Positions 10,498 through 22,533 are shown, counted from the stretch's first letter. The stretch: 64,000 bases of DNA from Aquarana catesbeiana (GCF_042186555.1 NC_133333.1:225505569-225569568); one strand, 5' to 3'. Program-made: numbers and translations. The notes: a model not told the origin generated them from the sequence alone.

Positions 10498-10711
10498 GGG
10501 GTTAATTTACTAAAGGCAAATAGTAAATGAGGTGAGGCTTCACTTTGCAAAGAATACCCAATCACATGCAAGGAAAAAAAAAACAGCATATTTGCTTGCA
10601 TATAATTGGATGATTGATGTCAGCAGAGCTTTCCCATATTTACTAAGCTCTGGAGTAACTGCACTTTCAAAGTGTACAGTATATTTGTCTTTAGTAAATC
10701 AATCCCTATGC
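10498..10711. mobile_element. MITE, TTTACTAAAGGCAAATA family
   Basis: Inverted ends 'atttactaaaggcaaata' and 'tttgtctttagtaaatcaatcc'. Interior 'cactttgcaaagaatacccaatcacatg' and 'agcagagct…tactaagctctggag' recurs at 42457-42722 and 43213-43512. Confidence 0.75.
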
Positions 10712-11515
10712 AGGGGCGTATCTACCTCAAGGCAAAGAAGGTCTTTGCCTTGGGTTGCATTTTTCTGGGGGGCGGCGCCTGTACCTGGTATTTTTTTTTT
10801 TAGAGACGGCGGTCGGCTCTCTTGTAATAGCAACCAGAGCAGGTTACTAGCCACTCAATTGCTATTACAAGCAGCGGGAGGGGGCGTCCCCCATTCCATG
10901 GCTCTCTCTGGCTCTTCCGTACCCGGACAGCCAAGCGATGACATGAAATCACTTCCAGTTTACTCGGAAACCATCGGCACCAATTTTTAAAAATTCAGAT
11001 CTTGGTGTTTTGAATGCTTTTAGGTGCAGAGGAGGGATTTGGGGTCCTTTAGACCCCAGATCACTCCATAAAGAGTACCTGTCACATGCCTATTGCTGTC
11101 ACAAGTATGTTTACATTCCTTGCGACATAACAAAAAAAATTAAAGCAACAATGTAAAAATAAAATAAATGGATAATTCAAAACTCGCACGCAAAGGTGAA
11201 AGCAGGTGTTGGTCCCGCACGCACGCAAACAGCGATCGTTCCACACATGTGAGGTATCACCGCAAACATCAGATCATGGGAAGTAATTTTAGCACAAGAC
11301 CTCCTCTGTAAATTTAAAGTGGTAATCTGTAGCTGTAGGCAGGGCTGGCCCAAGACATTATGCTGCCTGGGTCCAAGAATGAAATGCTGCACCCCCCCCA
11401 AAGAAAAAATCACGCCCACCAAAAGGCCCCAACATCCATTATTTTATGAGATTATGTGGGATCCTCCGCTCAAAGAGGGGCATAAACCAGAGTGCTTGTG
11501 TCTCATTACCTCCAG
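10712..11515. other. Fragments of hAT-like ends; otherwise unassigned
   Basis: GCAGGGGCGTATCTACC at 10703 and GGCAGGGCTGGCCC near 11337 look like hAT element left ends, but I could not pair them with right ends. Nothing coding. Confidence 0.35.
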
Positions 11516-11670
11516 GAAGAGAAGAGCCCCAGGTGCTGGCTAAATGCTGATGCAGTAGAAGAGAACAAGAAGACCTGGACAGCCGCACACCGGAATGGAT
11601 AAATCCATCTTTTTATTCAAAATACAGGATCATGGGGTACACAACACACGACTGTGGGGTGGTACAAAAA

Positions 11671-11715
11671 TAACTGACGCGTTTCGCACTTACACCAAGT
11701 GCTTACGCGGCTGTC
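11671..11715 (-). ncRNA. Decayed hammerhead-ribozyme-like motif (a)
   Basis: Minus strand: a 6-bp stem II hairpin GCACTT…AAGTGC, then an intact GAAACGCGT box. The 5' core box, expected CTGANGA, reads CCGCGTA, so the copy should be inactive. Stem I does not form. Confidence 0.5.
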
Positions 11716-12090
11716 CAGGTCTTCTTGTTCTCTTCTACTTGCATCAGCATTTAGCCAGCAACCCTTTAAGAAAAGAAAATCAGAAATCCATATCTACAGC
11801 CCTGTGTATATAAAGTTTGGGTGTAAGACAGTGCTGGACTGGTCCCACTGGAGGCTGGCTAGCGGCAGGTTTCTATGTGAAGGGCAAAGAGGTAATAGCA
11901 ATGAGTTATATACAGATTGTAGATGGTAGGTGATAGACTCCGTTGTATTCTAGGGCTGCTTTCTTTCTGATAATGACAATGGAGCCATTACCACAGGGAG
12001 CACTTGGGTGATTGGAAAGGAGTGCCCTGTGCTCAGAAAAACGTCTCTATTGATTTTTATAGTTGTTTACTGAAGATAAAAATATAGAAG

Positions 12091-12139
12091 TGGAGTCAAC
12101 GCGTTTCAGGGGACTTGCCTTCCCCTTCTTTAGGGCTAG
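12091..12139 (-). ncRNA. Decayed hammerhead-ribozyme-like motif (b)
   Basis: Minus strand: core box CTAAAGA (G5 changed to A), a perfect 6-bp stem II AGGGGA…TCCCCT, then GAAACGCGTT. Stem I pairing is largely lost. The G5 change alone should abolish cleavage. Confidence 0.55.
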
Positions 12140-12670
12140 TATGTAGAGGGAAAAATACATGATGAAAATTCATATCCAATCTGTAGGATTTGTACAAAGT
12201 GCAAAGCAAAAATCTGTCTTGGTATATAAAGATATATAAAGATAGATAAAGTGGAGTCCTTATTTGGTCTCTATAAACATATTGCTGATGGCTTATAAAA
12301 TAAAAATAAATACACCTTGAACTTTAAAAAATAAAAGACAAAAAACTATAAATAAAAACAAAAAGCAAAACAAACACAAATTTTATATGTAAAAAGTAAA
12401 TGATAAGTCATCAGTAATAAATAATAAAAGCGATGTATGTGTAAACTAAATATACAGTGGGAAACATAATTATTTGATCCTCTGCAGATTTTGTAAGTTT
12501 GCCCACTTACAAAGAAATGAAGGGTCTATAATTTTTATCATAGGTATATTTTAAATGGTAGAGACAGAATATCAACCAAAAATCCAGAAAAAACACCTGA
12601 TACAAATGTTATAAATTGAGTTGCAGTTCAGTGAGTAAAATAAGTATTTGATCCCCAAGCAAAACATAAC

Positions 12671-14104
12671 TTAGTACTTGGTGGAGAAATCCTTGTTGGC
12701 AAGCACAGAGATAAGACGTTTCTTGTAGTTGGTGACCAGGTTTGCACACATCTCAGGAAGGATTTTGGTCCACTCTTCTTTACAGATCTTCTCGAAATCT
12801 TTAAGGTTTCTTGGCTGTTGCTTGGCAACACGAACTTTCAGCTCCCTCCAAAAATGTTTCTATAGAATTAATGTCTGGAGACTGGCTAGGCCACTCCATG
12901 ACCTTAAAGCAGTTGTATAGTCAGGAGAAAAAAACAAACCTATAAGGCAAAGGTATAATGAGCTAGTATGCACCGCATACTAGCTCATTATGAAATACTT
13001 ACCTTAGAATGAAGCCCCCGCACTGTCTCCAGGTCACCGCCGAGAGAGCTGACATTTTACCTCTGCAATTCTTCCGGGTTCGCGGCTCCGGCGCTGTGAG
13101 TGGCCGTAGCCACGATGAGGTCACTGCGATGGCACATGCGTGGGAGTCTTCTTTCCAGTAAGGAGCTCTGACTTTCAGGCAGCATCCACCGGACCTTGAG
13201 AGCGCATGTGCCGCTGACGTCAGCGGCTGCATGCAAGGTGAATATCTCCCAAACCGTACAGGTATAGGAGATATTCATTTTACCTACAGGTAAGCCATAT
13301 TATAGGCTTACCTGTAGGTACAAATGTGCTAAAGGGGTATACAACCACTTTAATGTGCTTCTTCTTTGTTGCCTTGGTGGTGTGTTTTGGGTCATTGTCA
13401 TGCTGGAAGACCCATCTTCAGTGTTCTGGCTGAGGGGAGAAGGTTTTACAAAACATGGCCCCGTCTATTGGCCCCTCAATGCAGCAAAATCGGCCTGTAC
13501 CTTTAGCAGAGAAACATCCCCAAAGCATATTGTTTCCACCTCCATGCTTGACTGTAGGGATGGTGTTCTCAGGATCATAGTCGGCATTTTTCTTCCTCCC
13601 AACATGGCAAGTCGAGGTAATGCCAAAGAGCTCAATTTTGGTCTCATCTGACCACAGCACTTTCTCCCAATCCTTCTCTGAATCATTCAGATGTTCATTG
13701 GCAAACTTCAGACGGACCTGTACATGTGTCTTCTTAGGGAGGGGAACTTTGCGGGCCCTTCAGGATTTTAGTCCATGGCAGGGTTTTGTGTTAGCAATGG
13801 TTTGTTTGGTGACTGTGGTCCCAACTGCCTTGAGATCATTCACAAGTTCCTCCCGTGTAGTTATGGGATGATCCTTCACTCTTCTCATCATTTTCCTTAC
13901 CTCATGAGGCGAAACCTTGCATGGAGCTCCAGAACGAGAGCGATTGATGGTTATTTTGTATTACTTCCATTTGCGAATAATCGCTCCAACAGTTGTCTCC
14001 TTCTCACCAAGCTTCTTGCTGATGGTCTTGTAGCCCATTCCAGCCTTGTGCAGATCTACAATCTTGTCCCTGATGTCCTTTGACAGCTGTTTGGTCTTGA
14101 CCAT
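12671..14104 (-). pseudogene. Tc1-type transposase, frameshifted and interrupted
   Basis: The start codon at 14104 opens MVKTKQLSKDIRDKIV, the N-terminal helix-turn-helix that binds the inverted repeats. The central part holds LWSDETKIELFG, with the first catalytic aspartate of the DDE domain, then the GGGNNMLWGCFS block. The C-terminus ends KDFSTKY and a stop at 12671-12673. Without the 442-bp insertion at 12908-13349 the span is about 330 codons, close to the usual 340. The blocks lie in different frames with stops between them, so no active enzyme is made. A transposase of this class cuts the element out and inserts it at TA. Confidence 0.85.
12908..13349. mobile_element. TTAA-flanked MITE (piggyBac-like), inside the Tc1 element
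   Basis: Left AGCAGTTGTATAGTC, right GTATACAACCACT, flanked by TTAA at 12904-12907 and 13350-13353. The Tc1 sequence is continuous across the site once one TTAA is removed (…catgacc-TTAA-tgtgctt…). The interior has a donor-like CTTACCT at 13000 and an inverted pair around 13285-13320. Confidence 0.85.
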
Positions 14105-14228
14105 GATGGTGAGGTTTGAATGGAAGAAAGAGATTCTGTGGGACAGGTGTCTTATATACACATAACGAGTTGTCGTTAGGGGCACCTTCTTAAATTGACA
14201 TGACTAATCTGTGTACCACTTGAGCACA

Positions 14229-14656
14229 TTCCAGATAGCAAGGATAACTTGCCACAAATTTGTGGCAGTGTTGAATTCTAAGTTTGTTAACTTGCCGCGC
14301 ATTTTCACTGGCAAGTTGTATACTTGCAGAGCACTTGAAGCACACGTTCTAGATGACACTTTTCCAATTTGTAGCAAATTTGCGTGGTAAGCCTCTAGCA
14401 AGAGCAAAGTTGCAGTGGTGAGTCTACAGCAGGAGCTCTGCAATTCTACAGCATGAAAATTCAGCCACAGTGCCCCCTGTGGTGGAATGACTACTGCACA
14501 ACATAACTGAACCAGAACTTGCAGCAAACTTGCAGAATGTTTGAAAAGAAAGTTGATCTGGAGTCATGCAATGCAGTCTTGCTGCAATTGTGCAATTTGG
14601 CAAGTCTAGCAATAGACATTTTTCAAACTTGCAGCACAATTGCTTGCTATCTGGGA
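14229..14656. mobile_element. MITE with CCAGATAGCAAG ends, inside the Tc1 element
   Basis: CCAGATAGCAAG near 14231 and CTTGCTATCTGG near 14645 are inverted ends; the interior repeats 'acttgca' and 'tttgcagca' words. The Tc1 flank 'tgagcacat' and 'gtctgtgggagcc' resumes on either side. The exact duplication is unclear. Confidence 0.65.
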
Positions 14657-14830
14657 TATTGTAGCCAGTCTGTGGGAGCCAAAATTATTGTTGGTTGGTA
14701 GGGGATCAAATACTTATTTTACTCACTGAACTGCAACTCAATTTAAAAAAATTATACACCCTTCATTTCTTTGCAAGTGGGCAAACTTACAAAATCTGCA
14801 GGGGATTAAATAATATTTTTTGTCACTGTA

Positions 14831-15514
14831 CACATCATCCATAAATGATAAATCATTGGCGATATGCAGTACAAATATAACAGATTATAAACAATGTCCA
14901 AATCTATTCCATATCATCAAATCATATATACATGAAACAAATATAATAAAATGTTCATAAAAAATAAGACAAATCTATCAATATGCACTGTCAGTCAATC
15001 TTCGGGCCTGCCACACTTAACCTTTCCTTTGCCATAATGCAGAAGTGTGTGTTTTGTTCACTTTACAGTTCTATTCCTCTAATATGACAGAAATAAATAT
15101 ATCACTTTATTTTTGGCATCGTTTTTTCTTTTTTTTTTTTCCTCCCTGTCACTAAAGCGGTAAAAAAAAAATACAAGGTAGACCACATTTCTGCAAAGTT
15201 TGTACTCAGCATATAATTTTCTTGACATGCTTTGCACGTTGGCCATGTGTGAAGGAAACATTCTTGTGCGCATATGATATCTAGGAACCTGTCATATGAG
15301 CAGACAGGAAGAATTAAGATTTGGTAGGAATATCAGTCATAATGTTGAGTGTGTCAGAGCTCCGCTAGCGCTGTCAGTAGTTTCCATCGCCTACACATAT
15401 TCGGTTGGAACAACATTCCTGAGGATGCGGCCTAACAAATCACAGGGAGTTTTGTGGCAGCACTGGGGCCTCACTTAGGGCAAATGGAAATGGAGGCGTT
15501 GTCCATGGCAACCA
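14831..15514. other. Unassigned
   Basis: AT-rich sequence with T and A runs; no element ends or coding frame recognised. The flank 'aaatgataaatcat' resembles the other side of the Tc1 insertion (12395-12412), so both are one older sequence. Confidence 0.4.
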
Positions 15515-15899
15515 ATTTCAATTTTTTGTTTATTAAAAATTGTAAATACATAATTATACAATAAATAAGAAAACAGTGCATCACAATGTAACAACGTAAC
15601 CTCATGGGAGTGTGGTATAGAGAAAGAAGTCCATCACAACAGTTCCAAGAAAGAATTGACTGTAACTTGAACAGCAGAGGGGCAAGGGCTAGATGGTTAG
15701 GGGAGGGGGGGGGTTGGAGTAGGGGAATGGCTAGGGGGAGATGGTGTAGGGTGATACCCACTTCATCACCCATTGGATACTCCTGGTGATTTTCCTAACA
15801 GGTGGCAGGCAGTAGATTTGAGATTTTAGCAGAAGGGAATGGAGTCCATGACGAAGTCATGAAAGTCCATGGAAGCCAGACTTTTTTAAATGTGTTTAG

Positions 15900-16364
15900 A
15901 CCAACCTTTCTCAACCTTTTTACCCCCCAAAACCCCTGAAATATTTTTTACATCTCGGGGAACCCTTATATTGGGGGTCATTGGGAAAAAGTGAGGGTCA
16001 AAGGGAAGAATGCCCCCCCCCTACAGTGGTATGTTACAAACGTCTTGTATGCATTTGTAGGGATTCATCTTGGATGGTGCTATAAGTAAACACCATTTCA
16101 AGGCTATTAGACACTTAGCCATGGTTAGGGCATGGTTTATTAATTTAGTAGGGAATTTGGTTAATTTTTGGTATGAATAAGCCTTTGAGGGAAGAATGCC
16201 TCCCCTCTACAGTGATCTGAGAACGCCTGCTCACTTACAGTCATGTTCTACCAAGTGACATTGGACTTGGAACTATAACCCTATCAGAAAAGAGGTCAGT
16301 TAGCCACAGCACAAGGACCCCCTAGTCACCTCTAGAGGAACCCTGGTTGAGAATGGCTGGTACA
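15900..16364. mobile_element. hAT-like element (CAACCTTTCTCAACC family), copy 1
   Basis: Left CCAACCTTTCTCAACCTTTT and right GGTTGAGAATGGCTGG are inverted ends. A second copy with the same ends lies at 32936-34681. The interior contains 165 bp that match the flanking LINE (see the 16027-16188 entry). The duplication at the ends is imperfect. Confidence 0.7.
16027..16188. repeat. LINE-derived filler duplicated from 16388-16557
   Basis: About 162 bp here match 16388-16557 in the same orientation (shared 'agggcatggtttattaattt' and 'agtagggaatttggt'). The filler is bracketed by two copies of a ~22-bp host word 'ggaagaatgcc…ctacag' (16001-16026 and 16189-16214). It is a secondary insertion in the hAT-like element. 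Confidence 0.75.
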
Positions 16365-16559
16365 GAGATTTATTCAATCGAGCACTCAGGTATTCCATGT
16401 TACGAACCTCATGTATTCATTTGTAGGGATCCTTCTTGGATGATGCCATAAGTCATCGCCATTTCAAGGCTTTTAGACACCCAGCTTTGGTTAGGGCATG
16501 GTTTATTAATTTAGTAGGGAATTTGGTCAATTTTGGTCAATTTTGGTATAGATAAGTCT

Positions 16560-16900
16560 AGGAAGAAGTGGACAGGATCTAGGGGGATTCATTGTTTGAG
16601 TAACATATTCAGAATAGATTTGGTGGTATTCCAAAAATGTTGTATTTTAGGGCATTCTCAATAGATATGATAACTGTTGCATCTCCAGCAGGTAAGGTGG
16701 ATTGCCAGGCTGATTATGTGAGTTAGTTCTTGGGTGTGATACCAGTGATAAAGAATTTTGCATTGGTTTCCCTTATATAAAGGGCATGTTTTATATATCC
16801 TCCTATTCCTCGAGATCAAGAGTATGACTTAAAAAGTTTTCCCATTTGAGCATTAATGTGTGTTTTGGAGATAGGCTTCAGCTTTGATTCAACAACCTGC
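16560..16900 (-). pseudogene. Tx1/L1 ORF2 C-terminal zinc-knuckle fragment
   Basis: The minus-strand peptide includes KILYHWYHTQELTHI, then LTCWRC, then about 12 residues later ECPKIQHFW. This is the CWRC…C-P-x-I-x-x-FW block that follows the reverse transcriptase in L1/Tx1 ORF2. Stops and frame changes interrupt it. No reverse transcriptase or endonuclease remains. Confidence 0.6.
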
Positions 16901-17104
16901 ACTAGAAAAAGAAGAGCTGGAATCTGACTTGTTAGATGGTTTTGACGTATTTGTGTAACACCTGGAATGAAGTGGATAGAATTAGAGCTAGATGGACTTC
17001 TTGCTTTATTCTTCAGTTTGATGCAGTTTTAGCCAGCAAATCCTGACTGAAGACAAAAAGATGGACTTTAACTTTTTCTACTCCTTAACGTGAGCTTAGA
17101 CTTA

Positions 17105-17538
17105 TGCCCCGTACACACGGTCGGACATTGATCGGACATTCCGACAACAAAATCCATGGATTTTTTCCGACGGATTTTGGCTCAAACTTGTCTTGCATAC
17201 ACACGGTCACACAAAGTTGTCGGAAAATCCGATTGTTCTAAACGCGGTGACGTAAAACATGTACGTCGGGACTATAAACGGGGCAGTAGCCAATAGCTTT
17301 CATCTCTTTATTTATTCTGAGCATGCGTGGCACCTTGTGCATCGGATTTGTGTACACACGATCGGAAATTCCGACAACGGATTTTGTTGTCGGAAAATTT
17401 TATAGCCTGCTCTCAAACTTTGTGTGTCGGAAAATCCGATGGAAAATGTGTGATGGAGCCCACACACGGTCGGAATTTCCGACAACAAGGTCCTATCACA
17501 CATTTTCCATCGGAAAATCCGACCGTGTGTACGGGGCA
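17105..17538. mobile_element. Harbinger-like MITE (TWA family), copy 2
   Basis: TGCCCCGTACACACGGTCGG and its inverse; flanks TTA (17102-17104) and TAA (17539-17541). Interior 'ggctcaaacttgtcttgcat' and 'atcggaaattccgacaac' words match copy 3 at 24778-25211 almost base for base. Confidence 0.85.
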
Positions 17539-17541
17539 TAA

Positions 17542-18261
17542 CACTGACATATTTATTTACTAACTACATGCCACTACCACCCTTGAAAAGCCCACGCCTC
17601 CCATACAATTTTCAAAAATGATTATTTATATATTTTTTCCAGGATGGGATTGTTAGCCTCATGTCTACTCTTCAACCTAGACTAACGTATCCTTTCATGT
17701 CTGATCATCTCTGCAGGGCTGTAATTTTGTGTGATGATGAGGCAAAATCGTAGCAAAACCATTAATAGTAGTTTGCATAAAGTGGATGTATAGCCATTTT
17801 TTAAAATTTGGATAGCGTTGGGGAAAGGTTAAAACCACTGCCAGTTTCCTTTTTGTTTTTTTCTGTCTGCGTCCCATTAAGGAGATATTCCTTCACTTTC
17901 TGTATTTAAGATGCCACAAAAAGTGAAAGAAAATCGCTAAAAAATGGAGAGGCCTTTTCTCTAGGAGAAATGTTCCCCCTCAGCTCTTGTTCTGGTGGCA
18001 TCTGTATAATTTTGGATTTCCCACCAATGCCTTTAGTGATGTAACTAGGACTATTCGAATTTTTAGAAAATTAGAATTCATTTTTGATAGAGAACAGTTT
18101 TCACCTTTATTTTTAAATTTTTTTTTTTTGTGTCTCAGTGTTGATTTCTTCTAGTCTCATTTAAGCACCCGGTTGTGGGTGGTACCCATATTGGCACAGG
18201 GAGGTATGCCCATGCATATCCCTCCAGGCTGATAGAGGCATGCCGAAATAGGAAATTGGCA
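17542..18261. other. Unassigned
   Basis: Low-repeat sequence with T runs near 18110-18130; no element ends or coding frame recognised. Confidence 0.4.
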
Positions 18262-18265
18262 TTAA

Positions 18266-18770
18266 AGCGGGGGTCCACCTATCTATCGTTTTTTTTTTTG
18301 AGTTCATTCGCAAACTTTTCTTCTCAGCATTACATACTCACATATTGTGTGTAATATGTCCGCCTGTGTCAGATTTCGTTGGAAAGAATAACTTATATTA
18401 TTCACTGCAGGCGGTTTCCATCTTCATTGTGGGCATTTGAAGCCCACAAGCATTTATTTCCTGGATGTGGTGAATGCTGTGCTCCCAGCATTCACCGCTC
18501 ATTCCCGCACATGCTCAGTGGCATCTTCATTTGAAGCCCACAAGCATTTATTTTCTGGATGTGGTGAATGCTGTGGCATTGGTGGGAAATCCAAAATGGC
18601 ACAGTTCTTTAGTTCTTTACTCTGTATGCTATGGATAATATTCTTCTTTACATTTCTTTCCCTCATTGCAGCATTTCTGAGCTGGTGCTGCATGACATGC
18701 ACCGGACTCCTCCAGCCAAGTTACCTGTCACCTTATCCCAGTGACACTGATTCAGACACTTAACTCCTAA
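18266..18770. mobile_element. TTAA MITE left end with internal tandem duplication
   Basis: TTAA at 18262-18265 followed by AGCGGGGGTCCACC, the left end of the TTAA family. Within it, 'ttgaagcccacaagcattta' and 'ctggatgtggtgaatgctgtg' occur twice about 98 bp apart (18437-18482 and 18531-18575). The right end is not clear. Confidence 0.5.
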
Positions 18771-19332
18771 CTCTACTTGTAATTATAATTAAATCCCAGG
18801 AAGCTCAAATCTGTACATAACTTGTATAAAGATAAATATTACTGCACTTAGATTAAAAGCAACAAACGAACAGCAGCTAGCATGAATTGTAGGCAACAAT
18901 ATACAAGTATGAAATGGAAAATGCAGCGCTTAAACGTCCATAAAAGATATGGTAGGTGAATCAATCTTGACTACAAGGTGAACAGTATTCTTCCACCAAC
19001 ACCACAGTAAGCCAAGCCTCTTACATATACAACTGAACCACCAGATTATAAGTGGTCAAAAACGCCCAGACGTCAATCCACCACAGACTGCTCCAACATG
19101 GATCCAGGCATCACTCCTCATGTTAGAAGGGGTAAAGACAAAAACCACTTCATGGTTTAGTATATCAAAACCATTAAAAAATTATTAAAATCACATAGAT
19201 ATACTCACACAGTGGTAGATATAAACAGGCATCTCATGTGTAAAGACTCCTGATGGTTTCAACCCGACAAGATGGCCACCATCCTTACACACAGCGACGC
19301 CACGCATCCAAAACTCCACCCTATTCGTCATA
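18771..19332. other. Unassigned
   Basis: No recognised element or coding frame. Confidence 0.4.
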
Positions 19333-19550
19333 TTAGATTGACAGCAGCGGGAGCTATTGGCTGCCAAAAGCCAATCAGGAGTGCGAGTCCCTGAAGAGCC
19401 AAGGATCTCGTGGACATTGCTGGATCGAGAGTGGGCTCAGGTAAGTATTGGGGGGGGTGGCGCTGGGGGGGAGGGGCTTCTGCACACAGATTTTTTACCT
19501 TCACGTGTAGAATGCATGAAGGTAAAAAACCTTGTGCCTTTACAACCACT
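19333..19550. mobile_element. TTAA MITE, right half
   Basis: 'ttgacagcagcgggagc' through 'tttacaaccact' followed by TTAA (19551-19554) matches the right half of 49668-50130. It contains CTCAGGTAAGTATT at 19436. The left half is absent. Confidence 0.6.
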
Positions 19551-19554
19551 TTAA

Positions 19555-21587
19555 AGTCTTTAGATCAGTTGCACAAGACCATGTCCTGGAACCCCGACTG
19601 GGTTCCTGCCAAGGGATAATGTATTAGTAGAGTAGCAATCATATATCCATCACAGTTCCTGCTCTCTTTCTATATATGGAGCGACCTTCCTTGCACCCAA
19701 AGGCAATTCCCTCTTTTAACTGTTTGCTCCTGCAGAGGGCAATACCACCCAAAAAGCCTGGGAAAACCTGACCAACGGAGTTAACCCTTAATTCTTGGGA
19801 GGTACCAGCTCAGCAGGACAACATAACCAAACAGTACAACAGTCAAAACATAATAGCAAAATAGAGAACTCAACACCCCTTTTTTGAAAACAACTACTTA
19901 GACACTTCGTGTCTAGTGTCAGCTGAACATCATTGTTCTGGACCACCTTCTTAATAGTGACAACGGTGGATCATACCATAGGGGGTGTATGTAACAGGAT
20001 GACAATGCAGAACCATAATTAGAAACAGCGGTCAACCCATACCAATAAGTACCAGAAAGAGGAACTTCATGGCAGGATCTCCAGGTGTTATATTAATAAT
20101 AGCTGCAATTTTTAAAAGGCTTAAAAACAACTTTTAAAATTACATGAACTTGTTAAAGCTTTTCTGAGATTTTACTGATTGGGTTTAGATCTACTTTAAG
20201 GTCCTTCAAAACTACATTCATATTTAGGTTTAGTAAAAATAACTATGTGGTCCTGGGTGGAATCTAAACCATAAAGAACCATACACCTAGCATAGATATA
20301 ATCCAGTTTTTGGAATTTTCATATTATGTTCCATCATACAGTTTGTGTGTTTTACCATATTTGTATCTACAACATGGTAACTTTCTCTTATAAAACCACA
20401 TTGGTGGAGGAGGGTGATTAGGTTAATTACTTTTTCTTGCCACCCAGTTAAATATTGGTCATAAGGAGACCACCCAGGTCTTCCAGCCACAAACCCAGCA
20501 GAAATAACATGGCTGGAGTTCTCACAGGGACACCAACAGCTGAGTAGTAGTAATGGCTGCACCCATAGGACCACCAAGGAGCACAGAATTATGGGAGATT
20601 ACATGTAAACTGCATGGTGTGGAATAGAGAGATAACAGTCCACCAGTTAAATGTCTTCTAATTTTATGCATTTTTTTCTTCTAATCATTTTTAAATGGCT
20701 GATTTTTTAAAATATTAAAGCATTTTCTTAGGTTAGACATTTATTTGTTAATTACATTTTAAAATTAGATTTTTTTTTTTAATACTGTGTAATATTAACT
20801 GTGTTCTACATAACATTTAGTTTAATCCCTATACTATTACAAGAAGTCTCCATCTTCTTTGGTTGATGCTCAAGGACGGACAGGAAATCTTTGAGACTCT
20901 TGAAAATATTATGTAATTCATGTTTTTCGCATCCAGTTTGCTTGTATTTTTATGACTCCTTGGCTGGTAGGTCAGCCATCAAGCCCATAAGCCAAAGGCA
21001 TTTAATTTAGCATGACTCATTGACTACTCAGGATGAAATAGATAGCTCAATTTACTTTAAAATATAATTAGGTCCATGTTCCATAGAAGGACAGAGATAT
21101 TTTTTTTTCTCTTACCAAAAGAAAACTGCTAATGCAAAGCAATAACGTAAAACCACAAGAGTATGAGCAAGATGGGGACGAGGAGGTCATTAACAGTGAC
21201 AGCGTAACTAGTGGTTTTGGAGATTGCAGTGCTGTTTAATTTGAGAATGTTTATAGAGAACCTGATGATTGCGGATACAAGGCTGTCTCATCAAGGAAAT
21301 GTTTAAACGTCCTAACTTTTTAGGAACAGTATTGGACTTATTTAAAGGGTCAGCCCACCATGAACCAAAGTTTTAGGTAGATACTCTTTTTTTATTTCTC
21401 ATATTTAGCCACAAGTTGGTCTAGTTCATTCTAAAAATCAGTAAAAACATTGTGGACTTGCTGACACCAAATATGTTGTCATGCTTTACTTACCAGCGCT
21501 GGCAAGGTTAAAACTGCATTTCAGAGGGTTGAGGAAAAAAAAAAAAGGGGGCGACTGATTGGCTGAATTTTTGATGCCTTCAATTTC
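19555..21587. other. About 2 kb of unassigned sequence
   Basis: No tandem repeats and no matches to other elements in the window beyond short AT-rich words. Frames up to about 96 codons (for example 20287-20577, minus strand) carry no recognisable domain. Could be ordinary intron or very old repeats. Confidence 0.4.
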
Positions 21588-21723
21588 CGTATATATTTGA
21601 GTATAGGCCGACCCGAATATAAGCCGAGGTACCTAATTTTACCACAAAAAACTGGAAAAATTTATTGACTCGAGTATAAGCCTAGGGTGGGAAATGCAGC
21701 AGCTACTGGTAAATTGCCCATCA

Positions 21724-21889
21724 TATACAGCCTATTAGTGCCCATGAAATACAGCCTGCCAGTGCCCATCAGTGCACATGAAATACAGCCTGCTAGTGCC
21801 CATCAGTGCCCATGAAATACAGCCTGCCAGTGCCCATCAGTACCCATTAAATACAGCCTGCCAGTGCCCATGAAATACAGCCTGCCAGT
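21724..21889. repeat. Minisatellite 'atacagcctgccagtgcccat'
   Basis: Units of 22-34 bp, made from 'atacagcct(g)ccagtgcccat' with or without an extra 'cagtgcccatga'. It resumes after the nested insertion at 22534-22600. Confidence 0.8.
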
Positions 21890-22533
21890 CGGGCCGTCCT
21901 TAATATTGATGGACCCTGGGCAAAACTTTTCTTGGGCCCCCCCCCCCCCCCCCGAATGCAGTTTTGCTCTCCACCTGCTCTGAGACATACAATAAATAGC
22001 AGCTAGACTCAAAATCAGTCTAAAGAATCAGATCAGGCAGCTATTGTGATTGGTTGCCAGAGGTTACAGTGTATCATTACCGCTCACTGACTGGTTGCTA
22101 GAGGTTACAGCACACATTACAGCTCACTGATTAGTTGCTAGAGGTTACAGCACATGATTTCTGCTTGTTGATTGGCTGCTAGAGATTACTGTGGATATGA
22201 CCTCAGGGGGGCATGATATACATATCAATGCCGCCGGACGCCGCTATTTACATATGAATGCTGCCGCTATTTACATATGAATGTAGGTAATTTACATGTA
22301 AACACAGGGTCTGCAGGTGAGTCATCTGTATACAACAAACGGGCAGAGCTGGGCAGCATTAGTAGCAGCACTTCACACTGAGATATTGGGACGCAGCATG
22401 GGACTAAAACCTCAAGGGACGAGGCAATTTAATCTGGGATTGTTGGCAAGTATGAGGCAGCTGCTTTGGGCCCCACAACACTGACAGGGCCCAGGGCAGC
22501 TGCCCCTTTTGCCCTGCCTTAAAAACGGCCCTG
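21890..22533. mobile_element. hAT-type element (CAGGGCCGTC family), copy 1
   Basis: Left CGGGCCGTCCTTAATATTG, right 'cttaaaaacggccctg'. Flanks CTGCCAGT at 21882-21889 and 22534-22541 are identical, an 8-bp duplication, though the word also belongs to the host minisatellite. The interior repeats 'gattggttgc(c/t)agaggttacag' four times. The second copy is 58718-59424. Confidence 0.85.

Larger units (their letters stand above)
11516..12450 (-). mobile_element. Penelope-like element debris with two hammerhead-like motifs
   Basis: Two minus-strand copies of the GAAACGCGT hairpin module (11671-11715 and 12091-12139) lie here. The first is followed (minus strand) by a TGAATAAAAAG tail like those after the other modules. 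A near-perfect inverted repeat of about 52 bp (11537-11587 and 11707-11760) encloses the first. Inverted and truncated copies are typical of Penelope-like insertions. No protein region remains. Confidence 0.5.
12455..14828 (-). mobile_element. Tc1/mariner element with both ends and TA duplication, two nested insertions
   Basis: The left end CAGTGGGAAACATAATTATT and the right end (inverse, ending 14828) are flanked by TA at 12453-12454 and 14829-14830. Inverted ends extend over the 'gattttgtaagtttgcccac' block. Subtracting the two insertions (12908-13349 and 14229-14656) leaves roughly 1.5 kb, normal for Tc1. The transposase inside is a pseudogene. Confidence 0.9.
15515..17000 (-). mobile_element. 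Tx1/L1-like LINE, 3' part, interrupted by a hAT-like element
   Basis: On the minus strand the text from 16900 to 16560 reads the region C-terminal to an L1-clade reverse transcriptase, and the element ends near 15515 in a short A-rich terminus (AATAAACAAAAAATTG). A hAT-like insertion (15900-16364) splits it. The 5' end is lost around 17000. Confidence 0.6.

Noticed and set aside
12091..12139. Treating motif (b) as an active ribozyme
   Set aside because: G5 of the core is A and stem I is lost; these changes should prevent cleavage, so it is listed only as a decayed copy.
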